From positions 1 to 61,347 of the forward strand of contig RFNZ01000011.1 in NCBI GenBank assembly GCA_009926935.1: DNA of 61,347 bases. Direction: 5' to 3'. Positions within the stretch are counted from its first letter, which is position 1; each line of letters begins with the position of its first letter. This document shows, piece by piece, positions 7,932-17,143 of the stretch. The translations under genes were made by a program, and so were the position numbers. A model generated the notes under the pieces. The model ran no database searches. It saw only the letters and a list, made by a program, of their open reading frames with translations, and had not been told where the DNA came from. The DNA is from Pseudomonadota bacterium. GTDB taxonomy: Bacteria; Pseudomonadota; Alphaproteobacteria; Micavibrionales; UBA1664.

Positions 7932-10676
7932 TCAATGATTACTTTTTCTGCTGGCAATAAAGGCCATGACGTGTTTATGCGCAGCTTCGAGGTCGGTAAT
8001 TTGTTGCGCGAGTGTCAGAACGGGCTCTGATAATTTTTCGAGGTCGCGGGCGGCTACCTCCAGATCGCGGGCGATGTTGGCCAGCCCCACAAACCCGAGG
8101 CTTGCACTTGAAGATTTAAGCGGATGTACGCAGCTGGCGAGCTTGCCTGCATCGCCATCGAGAAATGCGCTGCGGGCATCAGCGATATAGCCCGTTGATG
8201 TGTGGACGAATTTTTCGAGCAGGATGGAGAACCTGTCGCCCATCATATCCTTGAGTTTGGCGTATGTACCCATATCGATGGCGTTCAAAGACTCGTTGAT
8301 TGTTTTTTCGGGCGCGGCTACCTGAGGCAGGCTGCTATAAGCCACCATTTTTTCAGCCGGCAGCCATTGCCTGAGTTTTGCCTCCAGCACGGCGACCTGC
8401 ACCGGTTTTGACATGTAGTCGTTCATGCCTGCGGCCAAACACTTTTCATCATCACCCTTCATGGCGTTTGCAGTAAACGCCACAATGGGCGTAATGATAC
8501 CTGCCTGCCTAATTTTTGCCGTGGCTTCCAGACCATCGAGTTCGGGCATTTGCAAATCCATGAAAATAAGATCGTATGTATTTTTTGTCGCTTTCCCGAC
8601 GGCTATCAGGCCGTTTTCGGCTGTATCGACAGTACAACCATAATCATTCAGCATTGTGGACGCGACCTCCTGATTGACGAGATTATCCTCGACCAACAAG
8701 ACGCTCACACCCTGATAATGCGGCTTGGATTGTGGGCGGGTGCCTGCCTTCTCAGCCTCGCCTTTGAGCGCTGCGATATCGTTTGCATCGCGGCATTCAT
8801 CCAGAATAATTGAGAAGTGGAAGGTTGAGCCCTGCCCCATCACGCTGGTTGCGAAAATTTTGCCGTCCATCATCTCGACAATTTTACGACAGATGGCGAG
8901 GCCCAAACCTGTGCCGCCGAATTTGCGCGTTGTCGATGCATCAGCCTGCGAAAATTTATCGAAGATATACTCTAGTTTGTCAGCCGGAATGCCTATGCCT
9001 GTATCAATGACTTTTGCCATGAAACGTATACGGCCATCAGATAGTTTTTCGCCTTCGATTTCCGTCGTGACACTTCCGGATTTCGTGAATTTACGAGCAT
9101 TGCCTATCAAATTTACAAAAACCTGCCTGATGCGCACAGGGTCACCCACCACGTAGCGAGGCGCATCCGGCGCGTAGGTGTACAGGATTTTGACATCCCC
9201 CTCCGCCGGTGCTGAAGCCAGCAGACTTACGACATCTGCCACGAGGGCCCGCATATCGATGGGGATGGGGTCGAGCTCGATACGGCCTGCCTCGATTTTA
9301 GAGAAATCGAGAATGTCGTTGATAATCTGGAGCAGTCCATCGGCCGAGCTTTTAATGGTATCAAGGAAGTGGCGCTGGCGGCTTCCAAGCTGCGTATCGG
9401 ACAGGAGACTTGCCATACCGATGATACCGTTCATCGGGGTACGGATTTCGTGGCTCATATTCGCCAAAAATTCCGATTTCATGCGGGTGGCCCGCTCGGC
9501 CTGACCTTTGGCAATTTCGAGGGCTCTCGCCTGTTGTTCCAGCTCGTCCGTATATTTTTGGATACTCAGCTCTGATTTTTTCCTGTCGGTTATATCCCTT
9601 ATAAAGGCTGTAAACAGGCGGCTGCCACCGGCCAGTTTTATTTCGGTCACCGAGAGCTCGATCGGGAAGGTGCGGCCTGATTTGTGGAGCGCGTACTCCT
9701 CCCGGCTGGTATTGATAATTTCGCCTTTGCCGGTATCGAGATATTTGCCGATATAGGCATCGTGCCTGTCGCGGTGCGGCTGCGGCATGAGCACCGATAC
9801 ATTCTGGCCACGTATTTCCGCTTCGGCGTAGCCGAATATCCATTCGGCTGCGGTGTTGAACGAGAGAATTTCGCCTTTTGTATCGATGGTGATGATGGCA
9901 TCGCCTGCCGTATCCAAAATGGCGCTGAGTTTTGCGCGGTCTTCCTCGGCGGACAACAACAGTTTTTCCTGAGATTCTTCCAATGTACGGCGCTGGTTTA
10001 ACATGCGCAGGCCGTAAACTGCTGTTGCCATGATCATCAGCAAAATCAGGGCCCCGAACACTGCCTCGATGCGGCGCAAATTTTCAAGCTGCTTTATATC
10101 CGCTTGAAGTATGCGGGCCTGCTGCGTATCGACGGCATCGAGCGCCAATATCACATGTTGCGCTGTATCCTTGCTGTAATTGTCCATAGCGGCCATGTGG
10201 GCTGCTGCCGCTTCCTCCTGACCATTTTCAAAAAAAGCAAAAACGGAGCGGCCTGCGCCCACCATTTTATCGATGCCCGCGCGCACAACCTGAAGTTCAC
10301 GCGCTATATCCGTTTGCTGTTCTGCGGGAATCTCAGCCCGCATCCTTGATTCAAAGAGGGTAATGGAGGCATTGAGCGCCGATAGTGCCGCATCGAAACG
10401 GCCCCGCTCCTGCTTTGCGTCTTTGGATTGGAAGATATCGTTGCCCGGTACGTTTAGTGCCAGCACTTTTGAAAGAATATCGACCAGAGCGTCCTGCTTT
10501 GCGCTCCAGATCGCGTCCGTTTCAACGGTTTTTTTGTAAATTTCTACGATCGTATGGCTGAGATAGACGCTGCCGACAACCGTCACGATGTTAAATAGCG
10601 CCAAAAATACATACGCCATGAACCATAGCGGAAACTTCTTTTCGGGTGGTTTGGTGGGGATATTTTGTTCGTGCAT
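7932..10676 (-). CDS. Hybrid sensor histidine kinase with PAS, receiver and Hpt domains
   Basis: A 914-residue membrane phosphorelay protein. An N-terminal membrane helix (about 16-38) and a second (about 203-225) bracket a roughly 165-residue sensor region, probably periplasmic. A PAS domain (about 250-372; AILDTAGDAIITID) precedes a short coiled coil. HisKA carries NMSHEIRTPMNG with His409. The catalytic domain has NLIGNARKF, DTGIGI and GGTGLGLAI. A receiver domain has phosphoacceptor Asp707 (FMDLQMPELDG). A C-terminal Hpt domain has His851 (CVHPLKSSSASLG). The layout is that of a complete ArcB/BarA-like relay ending in Hpt, so a separate response regulator is expected. The divergent receiver gene at 10734 is an obvious candidate. 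The input signal cannot be read from sequence. Confidence 0.95.
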   Translation of the reverse strand: MHEQNIPTKPPEKKFPLWFMAYVFLALFNIVTVVGSVYLSHTIVEIYKKTVETDAIWSAKQDALVDILSKVLALNVPGNDIFQSKDAKQERGRFDAALSALNASITLFESRMRAEIPAEQQTDIARELQVVRAGIDKMVGAGRSVFAFFENGQEEAAAAHMAAMDNYSKDTAQHVILALDAVDTQQARILQADIKQLENLRRIEAVFGALILLMIMATAVYGLRMLNQRRTLEESQEKLLLSAEEDRAKLSAILDTAGDAIITIDTKGEILSFNTAAEWIFGYAEAEIRGQNVSVLMPQPHRDRHDAYIGKYLDTGKGEIINTSREEYALHKSGRTFPIELSVTEIKLAGGSRLFTAFIRDITDRKKSELSIQKYTDELEQQARALEIAKGQAERATRMKSEFLANMSHEIRTPMNGIIGMASLLSDTQLGSRQRHFLDTIKSSADGLLQIINDILDFSKIEAGRIELDPIPIDMRALVADVVSLLASAPAEGDVKILYTYAPDAPRYVVGDPVRIRQVFVNLIGNARKFTKSGSVTTEIEGEKLSDGRIRFMAKVIDTGIGIPADKLEYIFDKFSQADASTTRKFGGTGLGLAICRKIVEMMDGKIFATSVMGQGSTFHFSIILDECRDANDIAALKGEAEKAGTRPQSKPHYQGVSVLLVEDNLVNQEVASTMLNDYGCTVDTAENGLIAVGKATKNTYDLIFMDLQMPELDGLEATAKIRQAGIITPIVAFTANAMKGDDEKCLAAGMNDYMSKPVQVAVLEAKLRQWLPAEKMVAYSSLPQVAAPEKTINESLNAIDMGTYAKLKDMMGDRFSILLEKFVHTSTGYIADARSAFLDGDAGKLASCVHPLKSSSASLGFVGLANIARDLEVAARDLEKLSEPVLTLAQQITDLEAAHKHVMAFIASRKSNH

Positions 10677-10733
10677 GTCGTTTTTTCCAGGAACAGGGTA
10701 GCAGAAGTCTATGATTTTGCTAGGATACCTACC

Positions 10734-11153
10734 ATGGCAATTACGACTAATAAGCCCCGGGTCCTCATTGTTGATGATGACGAGGTTATTCTTGAGCTGG
10801 CGGCGACCGTGCTGACCAAGGCGGGCATGTTGTGCTCAACCGCCAAGGACGGCGGCGAAGGGCTAACCAAGGCCCGTAAAGACAGGCCGGATATCATCAT
10901 TATCGACCGTAACATGCCGATCATGAGCGGTAATCAGGCTATTGGGCACCTCAATAAGGACGCCCTTACTTCCCAGATACCGGTTATCATGCTGACGGGC
11001 AGTACGCTCGCCGCGGAAGTTTCGGAGAGCCTTGCCCTTGGGGTTGACGATTACATCGTAAAGCCCTTCGCACCCGAAGATTTGATTGCCCGCGTACAGC
11101 GCGTGCTTAAAGGTTTCAGCCGCACCAATAAAAAGAAGATCGTGAAAAAGTAA
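10734..11153 (+). CDS. Receiver-only response regulator
   Basis: A 139-residue stand-alone CheY-like receiver. Acidic residues VDDDE lie at 13-17, the phosphoacceptor is Asp58 (IIIIDRNMP), and the Thr/Lys positions are LTGST and DDYIVKPF (Lys about 108). There is no DNA-binding output domain, only a basic KKKIVKK tail. I chose ATG 10734 over an earlier in-frame alternative start at 10665. The longer form would overlap the kinase start and adds no conserved residues. It is transcribed divergently from the hybrid kinase, 57 bp away, so it may accept phosphate from that protein's Hpt. A terminator follows directly. Confidence 0.92.
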   Translation: MAITTNKPRVLIVDDDEVILELAATVLTKAGMLCSTAKDGGEGLTKARKDRPDIIIIDRNMPIMSGNQAIGHLNKDALTSQIPVIMLTGSTLAAEVSESLALGVDDYIVKPFAPEDLIARVQRVLKGFSRTNKKKIVKK

Positions 11154-11154
11154 T

Positions 11155-11181
11155 AAAAAAGCCGCCCGAAGGCGGCTTTTT
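11155..11181. terminator. Bidirectional rho-independent terminator
   Basis: The stem GCCGCC (11161-11166) and GGCGGC (11171-11176) close a CGAA tetraloop. There is an A-run before and a T-run after, so it can work for both the receiver gene (+) and amtB (-), which converge here. Confidence 0.9.
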
Positions 11182-11198
11182 CGTTGATCCGGATTTCA

Positions 11199-12491
11199 TT
11201 AGTCGCAGCAGTGGCTGATTTTTTCGCCGTGCTGGCTGCTGTCCAGACCTTCCGACTCTTCGGCGTCCGTTACGCGGACGGGCACGAAGATACCGACGAC
11301 CTTGATGATGACGAAGGTTGCGACCATCGAGTAGATAGCAACAGCCAATACGCCGAACATCTGGGCATTAAGAAGAGCTGAAGCGCCGTTGAGGATGCCA
11401 TCCGCACCGCCAACTGCAGCCGAGCCGAATACACCGACCGAAAGCACGCCGATGGTGCCGCCGATACCGTGGCAGGCGAAAACATCGAGAGTGTCATCAA
11501 TGCCGACTTTGCCTTTGATGAAGCGAGCAACAAGGTTGCAAAGAACGCCAGCCAGAAGGCCGATGATCATGGCTGAACCGGTTGTCACAAAGCCTGCTGC
11601 CGGCGTAATGGCGACCAAACCCGCCACAATACCGATGCAACCGCCCATGATGGTTGGTTTGCCGTCCTTGCAGTTGTCGACCAGCATCCAAGCGAGCATG
11701 GCTACAGCCGATGCAATGAAGGTGGTGACGAATGCGTGTGCAGCCAAGCCGTTGGCTGCTACAGCCGAACCGGCGTTAAAGCCGAACCAGCCGAACCAGA
11801 GGAGCGCCGTACCAAGGACAACCATACCCGTATCGTAGGGTTTGGAAACCATGCTCGAGCGTTTGCCAAACATGATGGCTGCAACAAGTGCCGAGAAGCC
11901 CGCCGTCATGTGAACGACGAAGCCGCCTGCGAAATCTTGAGCACCTTTGTCGGCAAGCCAGCCACCACCCCAGACCCAGTGGGCCACAGGTGAATAGACG
12001 GCCAGCGACCAGAGGACGGCAATCAATATCCATGCCTTGAAGTTGACGCGCTCAGCGAATGCGCCTGTCATCAGGGCAGGCGTAATGATGGCGAACATCA
12101 TCTGGTAGACCATGAAGAGGTTGTAAGGGATTGTCATGGTGCCTGAAGCCTCCTGCCCGACGCCAGCTAACATCATGGCCGATGTATCGCCGATCAGGTT
12201 GTTGACATCACCCACGAAAGCCAGAGAAAAACCTACTATCACCCAGACTAGGCCTATGACTGCGACGGCAATCATGTTTTGTGCCAGTGTCGAGACGACG
12301 TTTTTGCCGCGAACCATACCGGCATAAAAAAACGCCAGACCCGGCGTCATTAAAAGAACCAAAGCGGAGGACATAAGCATCCAGGCTGTATCGCCTGAAT
12401 TAATTTCAGCCGCGTGTGCAGCCGTTGGCATACACGCAAGCATGAGGGCCCCAAGCCCCATCAGTTTTGACTGCGATAAAAGTTTTTTCAT
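11199..12491 (-). CDS. amtB: Ammonium transporter AmtB
   Basis: Inner-membrane ammonium channel of the Amt/Rh family. The ATG at 12491 is preceded by AAGGAGAGGG. An upstream in-frame TTG at 12509 would place this ribosome site inside the coding region, so it is rejected. The 430-residue product has a signal peptide ending AAHA and about eleven membrane helices. Family motifs include NSGDTAWMLMSSALVLLMTPGLAFFY at the N-terminus, DFAGGFVVHMTAGF and the pore-histidine region FACHGIGGTIG. No glnK (PII) gene is adjacent, although glnK-amtB is a common pair. The C-terminal tail ends HCCD, which is unusual. The region upstream (12492-12682) contains a GATAATGATATT motif at 12556-12567, with no clear sigma-54 site. 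Confidence 0.96.
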   Translation of the reverse strand: MKKLLSQSKLMGLGALMLACMPTAAHAAEINSGDTAWMLMSSALVLLMTPGLAFFYAGMVRGKNVVSTLAQNMIAVAVIGLVWVIVGFSLAFVGDVNNLIGDTSAMMLAGVGQEASGTMTIPYNLFMVYQMMFAIITPALMTGAFAERVNFKAWILIAVLWSLAVYSPVAHWVWGGGWLADKGAQDFAGGFVVHMTAGFSALVAAIMFGKRSSMVSKPYDTGMVVLGTALLWFGWFGFNAGSAVAANGLAAHAFVTTFIASAVAMLAWMLVDNCKDGKPTIMGGCIGIVAGLVAITPAAGFVTTGSAMIIGLLAGVLCNLVARFIKGKVGIDDTLDVFACHGIGGTIGVLSVGVFGSAAVGGADGILNGASALLNAQMFGVLAVAIYSMVATFVIIKVVGIFVPVRVTDAEESEGLDSSQHGEKISHCCD

Positions 12492-12625
12492 GTTTCCCTC
12501 TCCTTTCAAGACAAGGTGAGAAGAGTGTGCGCCGATTCAAGGAAACCTTAAATATGATAATGATATTAATATGTTGTGCGATGCAGAGTGACATTCTGCC
12601 GCATTGATTTTGGCAACGACGCAGC

Positions 12626-12655
12626 AAAAAACCCGCCAGCGGGGGTGCTGGCGGG
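12626..12655 (-). terminator. Rho-independent terminator of the Ala-rich gene
   Basis: Nine-base arms CCCGCCAGC (12632-12640) and GCTGGCGGG (12647-12655) with a six-base loop. The A-run at 12626-12631 becomes a U-run on the minus-strand transcript, so it terminates the gene at 12683-13063. Confidence 0.9.
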
Positions 12656-12682
12656 CTATCTTATATCTATTGCTAGATATTA

Positions 12683-13063
12683 TTATTCAGCGGCTTCGTC
12701 TGCGTGGGCTTCGCCTTCAGCGTGGCCTTCTTCAGTGGCAGCTGGGGCTTCAGCGGCAGGTGCAGCTTCGCCTTCAGCGGCAGGAGCGGCATCAGCAGCC
12801 GGAGCTTCTTCAACGCCTTTGCCTTTGAGGCACTCAGCGAAAGCAGCATCCCACTGAGCTTTTTCAGCGTCGCCAGCGTTTTCTGGCAGTTTTACTTTTT
12901 CGTTGGTTTCGGTTGTGCAGGCTTCTTTAGCGGCAGCAGCTGGATCAACAGCTGGTGCTTCTACGGCAGGAGCGGCTTCAGGAGCAGCAGGAGCCGCGTC
13001 TTCGGCGAAGGCTGGGGCTGCAAATACGGCTGCGAGGGCAGCGATCATAAGGAACTTTTTCAT
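12683..13063 (-). CDS. Small Ala/Pro/Glu-rich exported protein
   Basis: A 126-residue protein of unknown function. A textbook signal peptide (MKKFLMIAALAAVFAAPAFA) is followed by low-complexity sequence of Ala, Pro and Glu. It includes a short ordered segment with two Cys (EACTTETNE near 48 and FAECLKG near 76), which could form a disulfide. The mature protein is very acidic and ends in His/Glu-rich repeats. AAAGGTC precedes ATG 13063. It has its own terminator and so is probably a single-gene unit. Similar low-complexity exported proteins are common and often cannot be classified. Confidence 0.8.
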   Translation of the reverse strand: MKKFLMIAALAAVFAAPAFAEDAAPAAPEAAPAVEAPAVDPAAAAKEACTTETNEKVKLPENAGDAEKAQWDAAFAECLKGKGVEEAPAADAAPAAEGEAAPAAEAPAATEEGHAEGEAHADEAAE

Positions 13064-13310
13064 TGGTGTGACCTTTCTAGTACTCGTTGATATACAAAAA
13101 CCGCAATATCGCGGCTTTTATCTGGGTTTCATTGGGCACTGTACGTCACGTACTGCCCCTCACTTTCAACGTTAACTTTTAATTGTGGTGAAATCTTGGC
13201 ACTGGAATGAAATTGTAAAAGCAGTTGTGGATAGCCCCGATGTACAAAAGATGAAAATCATTTGCAACTATTGAGACTCTCTCCTATACAGGACCTAATT
13301 GGTTCTGTTT

Positions 13311-15206
13311 ATGATGCTGGCTGAAAAACTCTCCATCCTTTCCGATGTACCGGACATAAAACTCTCCGAAGGTGCCATGGATGCACCACTGAGGGCTGCG
13401 GTTACGCGCATGCTTGAATGGTGCGCCCGTACACCTGCAGGTGCTGCCTTTATGGCTCGCGGCCTTGTCATTGATACGATGGGCGATATTGCCGCGCAGG
13501 TGACTTCGTATTTCCCCGCACATGTGAATGTGACGCCGGTATTGGACGACGTCTCTTTTGTCGTGGCGGAGGCTGCACAAAAATCAGGCCAGCGGTTTCA
13601 GGAAATTGCGCTTGATTATATAGGTGACGGAAAAATACCCGAAGCCGCCCGCGCAAACATGCAGACTTTTGTTAAGTGGTATGGCGTTGAAGCCGCCGTT
13701 GGCGGCGACTTTGAAGGCAATCACAAAAAGCTACGGCCCGGCTGGTCCGGCGGCGCGGGCACACCTACCGATATGTTGAAGTACCTTAATCTTGGTACGA
13801 AGAAGGGTTTCCTGCTTCAAGTTTGTGCACTTGATATTGCCGATGCGCGCGCCCAATCGCTTTTGGCGGATATGCCTTTGATGCAGGCGTTTGGCGGCAG
13901 CCCTGCCGCCATTAGCGCGGCCGTTGAAGCGATAGAAGCAAAAGGGCCACAGGCAGAGGCCATAAAAACACTCGCGAACCTCGTTGCCGAGATCAAAACG
14001 ATCAAGGCCGCACTTACGAATGCCGCAGACACGCCTCAGGCCGCGCCTTTGGCGGCGGCGCTTGCCCTTAAAACCGAAACCCTGATTGCGCTTGTGCCAA
14101 GCCTTAAAGCCGCGCCCGCTGTAAAAGCTGAAGTCACAAGAAGCGTTGAGGCGATCAAGACAGATCTTCAGGCAAGGCAAGTAACATCGGTTGTTGAAAC
14201 CATCATCCGTCACATGCCGCCGGCTCTTGTCGCGCGCACGGCCAACGATGTTGCGGGACCTGCCGCTGTGCCCATACAGGCAGCGCGCGCAATCGAGGCT
14301 TTATCCGTCGCTGCCAAGGTCGCCGATATGAGCGTGCGCGAAGCCGTGCATCTGACCCTTACCAAAGAGGCGCCGCCCGCCATCAAGGAAGCCGTTGCAA
14401 CCCTGAGCCGCGTTTTAGCAACGCCCGAATTTTTACCCGTGATGGACCGCGTTTTACCCCCGGCTGCCGCCGTACAGGTGCGCGTGGCATTGACGCAGCC
14501 TGTTTTGGAATCGGTTTCTGCCCAGCCTGTTGCCGTAAAAGCGCTGGTACAGAGTATTGAAAAAACCGTTATCCCGGCCCTGCCGCCACAAAGCCCGATC
14601 CTACCAACTATTACGCTTGCCACGAGAGCTATAGAGCAAACGAGCGTATCCTCACCCGTTTTGAGGGCTGGCACCTTACAGGCGGCTGCCGATAATTTGC
14701 AGGCTCTTGGAATGACCCGCGCCATCCCACCTGAAGCCAAGCCCATGCTTGTTGTGGCGCAGGCCCAGATTGAAGCCGCGGTCATGCAGACAAAAGCGCC
14801 GCAACCCGCCTTGCCTTCCGCCCCCGCGGTTCTGCCACCCGTATCTACTTTGAGCGTGCTTGCGAGAGCCGTGGATGTTGTGCCGCCCGCTATCATACCG
14901 CCTGCCGCGCCCTTTGTTATCAGGGCAAGCCAGCCCGCCGAGTTTATGCCCGCCGCCAAAGCACCTGTTTTGAACACGCGCGCTGAAAGCCCTGTTGCGA
15001 AGGCTGCCAGCAGCATGACAAAGCCGGATGCCAAGGAAGCAAAAAAAGAAAAAGAAGCCGCCAAAGGCCCCTGCCCCAACTGCACCAAGGGGTTTAACTG
15101 TGCTGCGTGCTCAGCACTCACTGATGCCGCGATTGCCAAGATGGATGCGCTGATGGGGCTTAAGCCCGCTGATATAAAAGCTGAGGTCAGACCAAAAGTT
15201 GCCTAA
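13311..15206 (+). CDS. Large Ala-rich protein with C-terminal four-Cys motif, unknown
   Basis: I do not recognise this 631-residue protein. The first 200 residues look like an ordered globular domain (LEWCARTPAGAAFMARG, WSGGAGTPTDMLKYLNLGTKKG). The middle 380 residues are Ala/Val/Pro-rich helical repeats with little complexity. The last 45 residues hold CPNCTKGFNCAAC (Cys588, 591, 597, 600), which could bind zinc or an iron-sulfur centre. There is no signal peptide. The start is uncertain: ATG 13311 has no ribosome site, while TTG 13299 lies seven bases after AGGA and would add four residues. It converges with the NifU-like gene and overlaps it by four bases. Confidence 0.8.
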   Translation: MMLAEKLSILSDVPDIKLSEGAMDAPLRAAVTRMLEWCARTPAGAAFMARGLVIDTMGDIAAQVTSYFPAHVNVTPVLDDVSFVVAEAAQKSGQRFQEIALDYIGDGKIPEAARANMQTFVKWYGVEAAVGGDFEGNHKKLRPGWSGGAGTPTDMLKYLNLGTKKGFLLQVCALDIADARAQSLLADMPLMQAFGGSPAAISAAVEAIEAKGPQAEAIKTLANLVAEIKTIKAALTNAADTPQAAPLAAALALKTETLIALVPSLKAAPAVKAEVTRSVEAIKTDLQARQVTSVVETIIRHMPPALVARTANDVAGPAAVPIQAARAIEALSVAAKVADMSVREAVHLTLTKEAPPAIKEAVATLSRVLATPEFLPVMDRVLPPAAAVQVRVALTQPVLESVSAQPVAVKALVQSIEKTVIPALPPQSPILPTITLATRAIEQTSVSSPVLRAGTLQAAADNLQALGMTRAIPPEAKPMLVVAQAQIEAAVMQTKAPQPALPSAPAVLPPVSTLSVLARAVDVVPPAIIPPAAPFVIRASQPAEFMPAAKAPVLNTRAESPVAKAASSMTKPDAKEAKKEKEAAKGPCPNCTKGFNCAACSALTDAAIAKMDALMGLKPADIKAEVRPKVA

Positions 15207-15949
15207 GCGTTATGCATGCCTTTTGGTTTTTGAGTTACCAGCTCGATTGAGCAGACTTCTGCGCTGATGCCCCTTGCCGCGAATATCTTGGCAAACTGCG
15301 CCTCAAGCCCGCGACGCGTGCTATCGGTGCTCTGGCAGTTGCTGCAGGCCGAATCAAAATAAACACTTAAACGCCTGCGCTTCGCATCGTACCCTACGTA
15401 TTGGATTTTGCCGCCATGCGTACCAACGGTGGCTGTATTGTAGACAGCTATGACAGCCTTGTGCTCGGCCACTGAAGGCGGATCGCCCGCAGCCTTAAAC
15501 GACGCGACCAGCTGGGGAAAGTTTTTCTCGGCTTCCAGTGACTCGAAGTTGACCAGCGGATTTGGAGAGCCTTTAAGCCTTGCCGCTACGTGGCCCCAGA
15601 TAACTGTCTGAACCGTGCGCAAAGTTGCCGGATCGCGCCATAGGTCCGGGTTATGAAGCGTGACGGTTATCATATCGCGGGTTGGGTCCTTTGGGTTGGA
15701 GCCAACAACAACCTGCTGTACCAACGCCCCGCGCTGCTGAGCCAGAAGCTGGAAGGCTGTCGGGCATGGATGCACGGCCTTTTGCCAATCGGTAAACGTG
15801 ACCGTGCGGCCAGCACCGCTGCCCATACCCTCAGGCAGTACAAAGATTATGGAGGCCGGTGACGGGGTCTCAAACATGATGATGTCTGTGGGCTTACCGC
15901 TTATGGTGATCCTTTGATTATCAAGGCCGTGGTGTAACTTTTTCTGCAT
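15203..15949 (-). CDS. Protein with NifU-like C-terminal domain
   Basis: The C-terminal part (about 165-240) matches the pattern of NifU/NfuA scaffold domains. THGGKIQYVGYD (177-188) corresponds to the family's DGGD segment. FDSACSNCQSTDSTRRGLE carries the Cys202-x-x-Cys205 pair that in NfuA-type proteins holds a 4Fe-4S cluster, normally written GACxxCPSS. The N-terminal 160 residues have no family I can name, though WQKAVHPCPTAF and LWRDPATLRTVQ suggest a folded domain. It may be an iron-sulfur carrier or a degenerate relative. The start is ATG 15949 with GGT five bases upstream. The convergent neighbour also ends in paired cysteines, which may be chance. Confidence 0.65.
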   Translation of the reverse strand: MQKKLHHGLDNQRITISGKPTDIIMFETPSPASIIFVLPEGMGSGAGRTVTFTDWQKAVHPCPTAFQLLAQQRGALVQQVVVGSNPKDPTRDMITVTLHNPDLWRDPATLRTVQTVIWGHVAARLKGSPNPLVNFESLEAEKNFPQLVASFKAAGDPPSVAEHKAVIAVYNTATVGTHGGKIQYVGYDAKRRRLSVYFDSACSNCQSTDSTRRGLEAQFAKIFAARGISAEVCSIELVTQKPKGMHNA

Positions 15950-16032
15950 ATCAGTACCTGTTTAGTCTTAATTTTGGACATATTTAGGACAAGTGGGGCC
16001 GGGAGGCAATGTTTTCAGAACATGTAATTTTC

Positions 16033-16060
16033 TTGACAGGGCGCGGGCTATCAGTATATT
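16033..16060 (+). promoter_or_regulatory. Sigma70-type promoter for rplU-rpmA
   Basis: A consensus -35 TTGACA (16033-16038) and TATATT (16055-16060) are separated by 16 bases. They lie 37 bases upstream of rplU and the strand and position fit. The rest of the 15950-16096 gap shows nothing else. Confidence 0.7.
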
Positions 16061-16096
16061 CCGCGCCTATTAAACAGATTTTTTGAAGGAAATGCC

Positions 16097-16396
16097 ATGC
16101 ACGCAGTCGTGAAAACAGGCGGTAAGCAATACCGCGTCACCAAAGGTGACAAAATCCGCGTTGAAAAGCTTGAGACGGAAGCCGGTAAAACGGTTACTTT
16201 GTCTGAAGTTGTCATGGTTGGCGACAAAGTGGGCGCACCCTTCGTTTCCGGCGCTGCCGTGACCGCAAAAGTGGTTGAGCATGACCGCGATGACAAGGTT
16301 ATCATCTTCAAGAAAAAGCGTCGTCATAACTACCGCCGCAAAAAAGGCCACATGCAGCACCGCACCGTGCTGGAAATTACGGACATTAAAGGTTAA
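16097..16396 (+). CDS. rplU: 50S ribosomal protein L21
   Basis: Large-subunit protein L21, 99 residues, which binds 23S rRNA. The N-terminus [14 protein letters not shown] and the basic [20 protein letters not shown] segment are diagnostic. GAAGGAA precedes the ATG. It is followed 12 bp later by rpmA, the usual pair, and then by obgE further on. Confidence 0.98.
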   Translation: MHAVVKTGGKQYRVTKGDKIRVEKLETEAGKTVTLSEVVMVGDKVGAPFVSGAAVTAKVVEHDRDDKVIIFKKKRRHNYRRKKGHMQHRTVLEITDIKG

Positions 16397-16408
16397 GGAG
16401 AATTACCC

Positions 16409-16678
16409 ATGGCAACCAAAAAAGCAGGCGGCTCTACCAGAAACGGTCGCGATTCCCATTCACAGCGCCTTGGCGTGAAGGTTTACGGCGGCCAGTTTGC
16501 CGTTGCCGGTAACATCATCGTACGCCAGCGTGGCACACAGTTCTGGCCCGGTATGGGCGTAGGCATGGGCAAAGACCACACGATTTTTGCGACACGCGAC
16601 GGCATCGTGACCTTTAAGACAGGCCGCCTTGGCCGTCAGACCATCTCGGTTGTTGAAGAAGCGGCTGCCGCTGAATAA
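16409..16678 (+). CDS. rpmA: 50S ribosomal protein L27
   Basis: Large-subunit protein L27, 89 residues, whose N-terminal arm reaches the peptidyl transferase centre. It begins [16 protein letters not shown], then [10 protein letters not shown], both typical. AAGGAG is positioned before ATG 16409. A strong terminator follows at 16704-16728. Confidence 0.98.
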   Translation: MATKKAGGSTRNGRDSHSQRLGVKVYGGQFAVAGNIIVRQRGTQFWPGMGVGMGKDHTIFATRDGIVTFKTGRLGRQTISVVEEAAAAE

Positions 16679-16703
16679 GCATCCAGAGTGCAGACAAATA
16701 TTG

Positions 16704-16728
16704 AAGGCCCCTTTTTGAGGGGCCTTTT
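16704..16728. terminator. Rho-independent terminator after rpmA
   Basis: Nine-base arms AAGGCCCCT (16704-16712) and AGGGGCCTT (16718-16726) with loop TTTTG and following Ts. It sits between the convergent rpmA and SemiSWEET genes and may serve both. Confidence 0.85.
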
Positions 16729-16729
16729 C

Positions 16730-17038
16730 TTATTCGGCGGCGGGAGCTAGTTGCGGTTTCAATTTAAACCGATAGTGGCGGTTATAAAGCACAAGCCCTA
16801 CGACCACGAGAGCGGAGGCCAAGCCAACGGCCATGGTTGCGCAGAAAAGCCAATCCTTGAGGTGGAAGGCGCCGTAGCCAATTGAAATTGTGTATGTGAC
16901 CAGCCACATATACCAAGAGGACAATGCGATTTTGTCATCGGCCGAGGTGGCACGGGCCAGCTTGATGATTTGCGGCATGTACCCGGCCAGCGAGATCAAG
17001 CCTACCATCGGATAAAGAAAGACGAAAACCTGTTCCAT
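16730..17038 (-). CDS. SemiSWEET-like PQ-loop membrane protein
   Basis: A 102-residue protein with three membrane helices (about 5-25, 38-58, 66-86), the size and layout of bacterial SemiSWEET sugar transporters, which work as dimers. The PQ-loop signature is GYMPQIIKL (about 19-27). The substrate cannot be assigned. The start is ATG 17038. The stop lies four bases beyond the shared terminator. Confidence 0.82.
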   Translation of the reverse strand: MEQVFVFLYPMVGLISLAGYMPQIIKLARATSADDKIALSSWYMWLVTYTISIGYGAFHLKDWLFCATMAVGLASALVVVGLVLYNRHYRFKLKPQLAPAAE

Positions 17039-17143
17039 ATAACCATCATCCTTGATTCGTATGCGTTTTCTGTGGCGAAGCCATGAAAAAGCTATGCCGT
17101 ATGAGTATTTGCTCTTTCTGTTACAAACAGGTTAAAAGGGCGC

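Noticed and set aside
14210..15139. 309-codon open frame antisense to the Ala-rich gene
   Set aside because: Low-complexity mirror of the GC-rich sense frame, no ribosome site, no domain.
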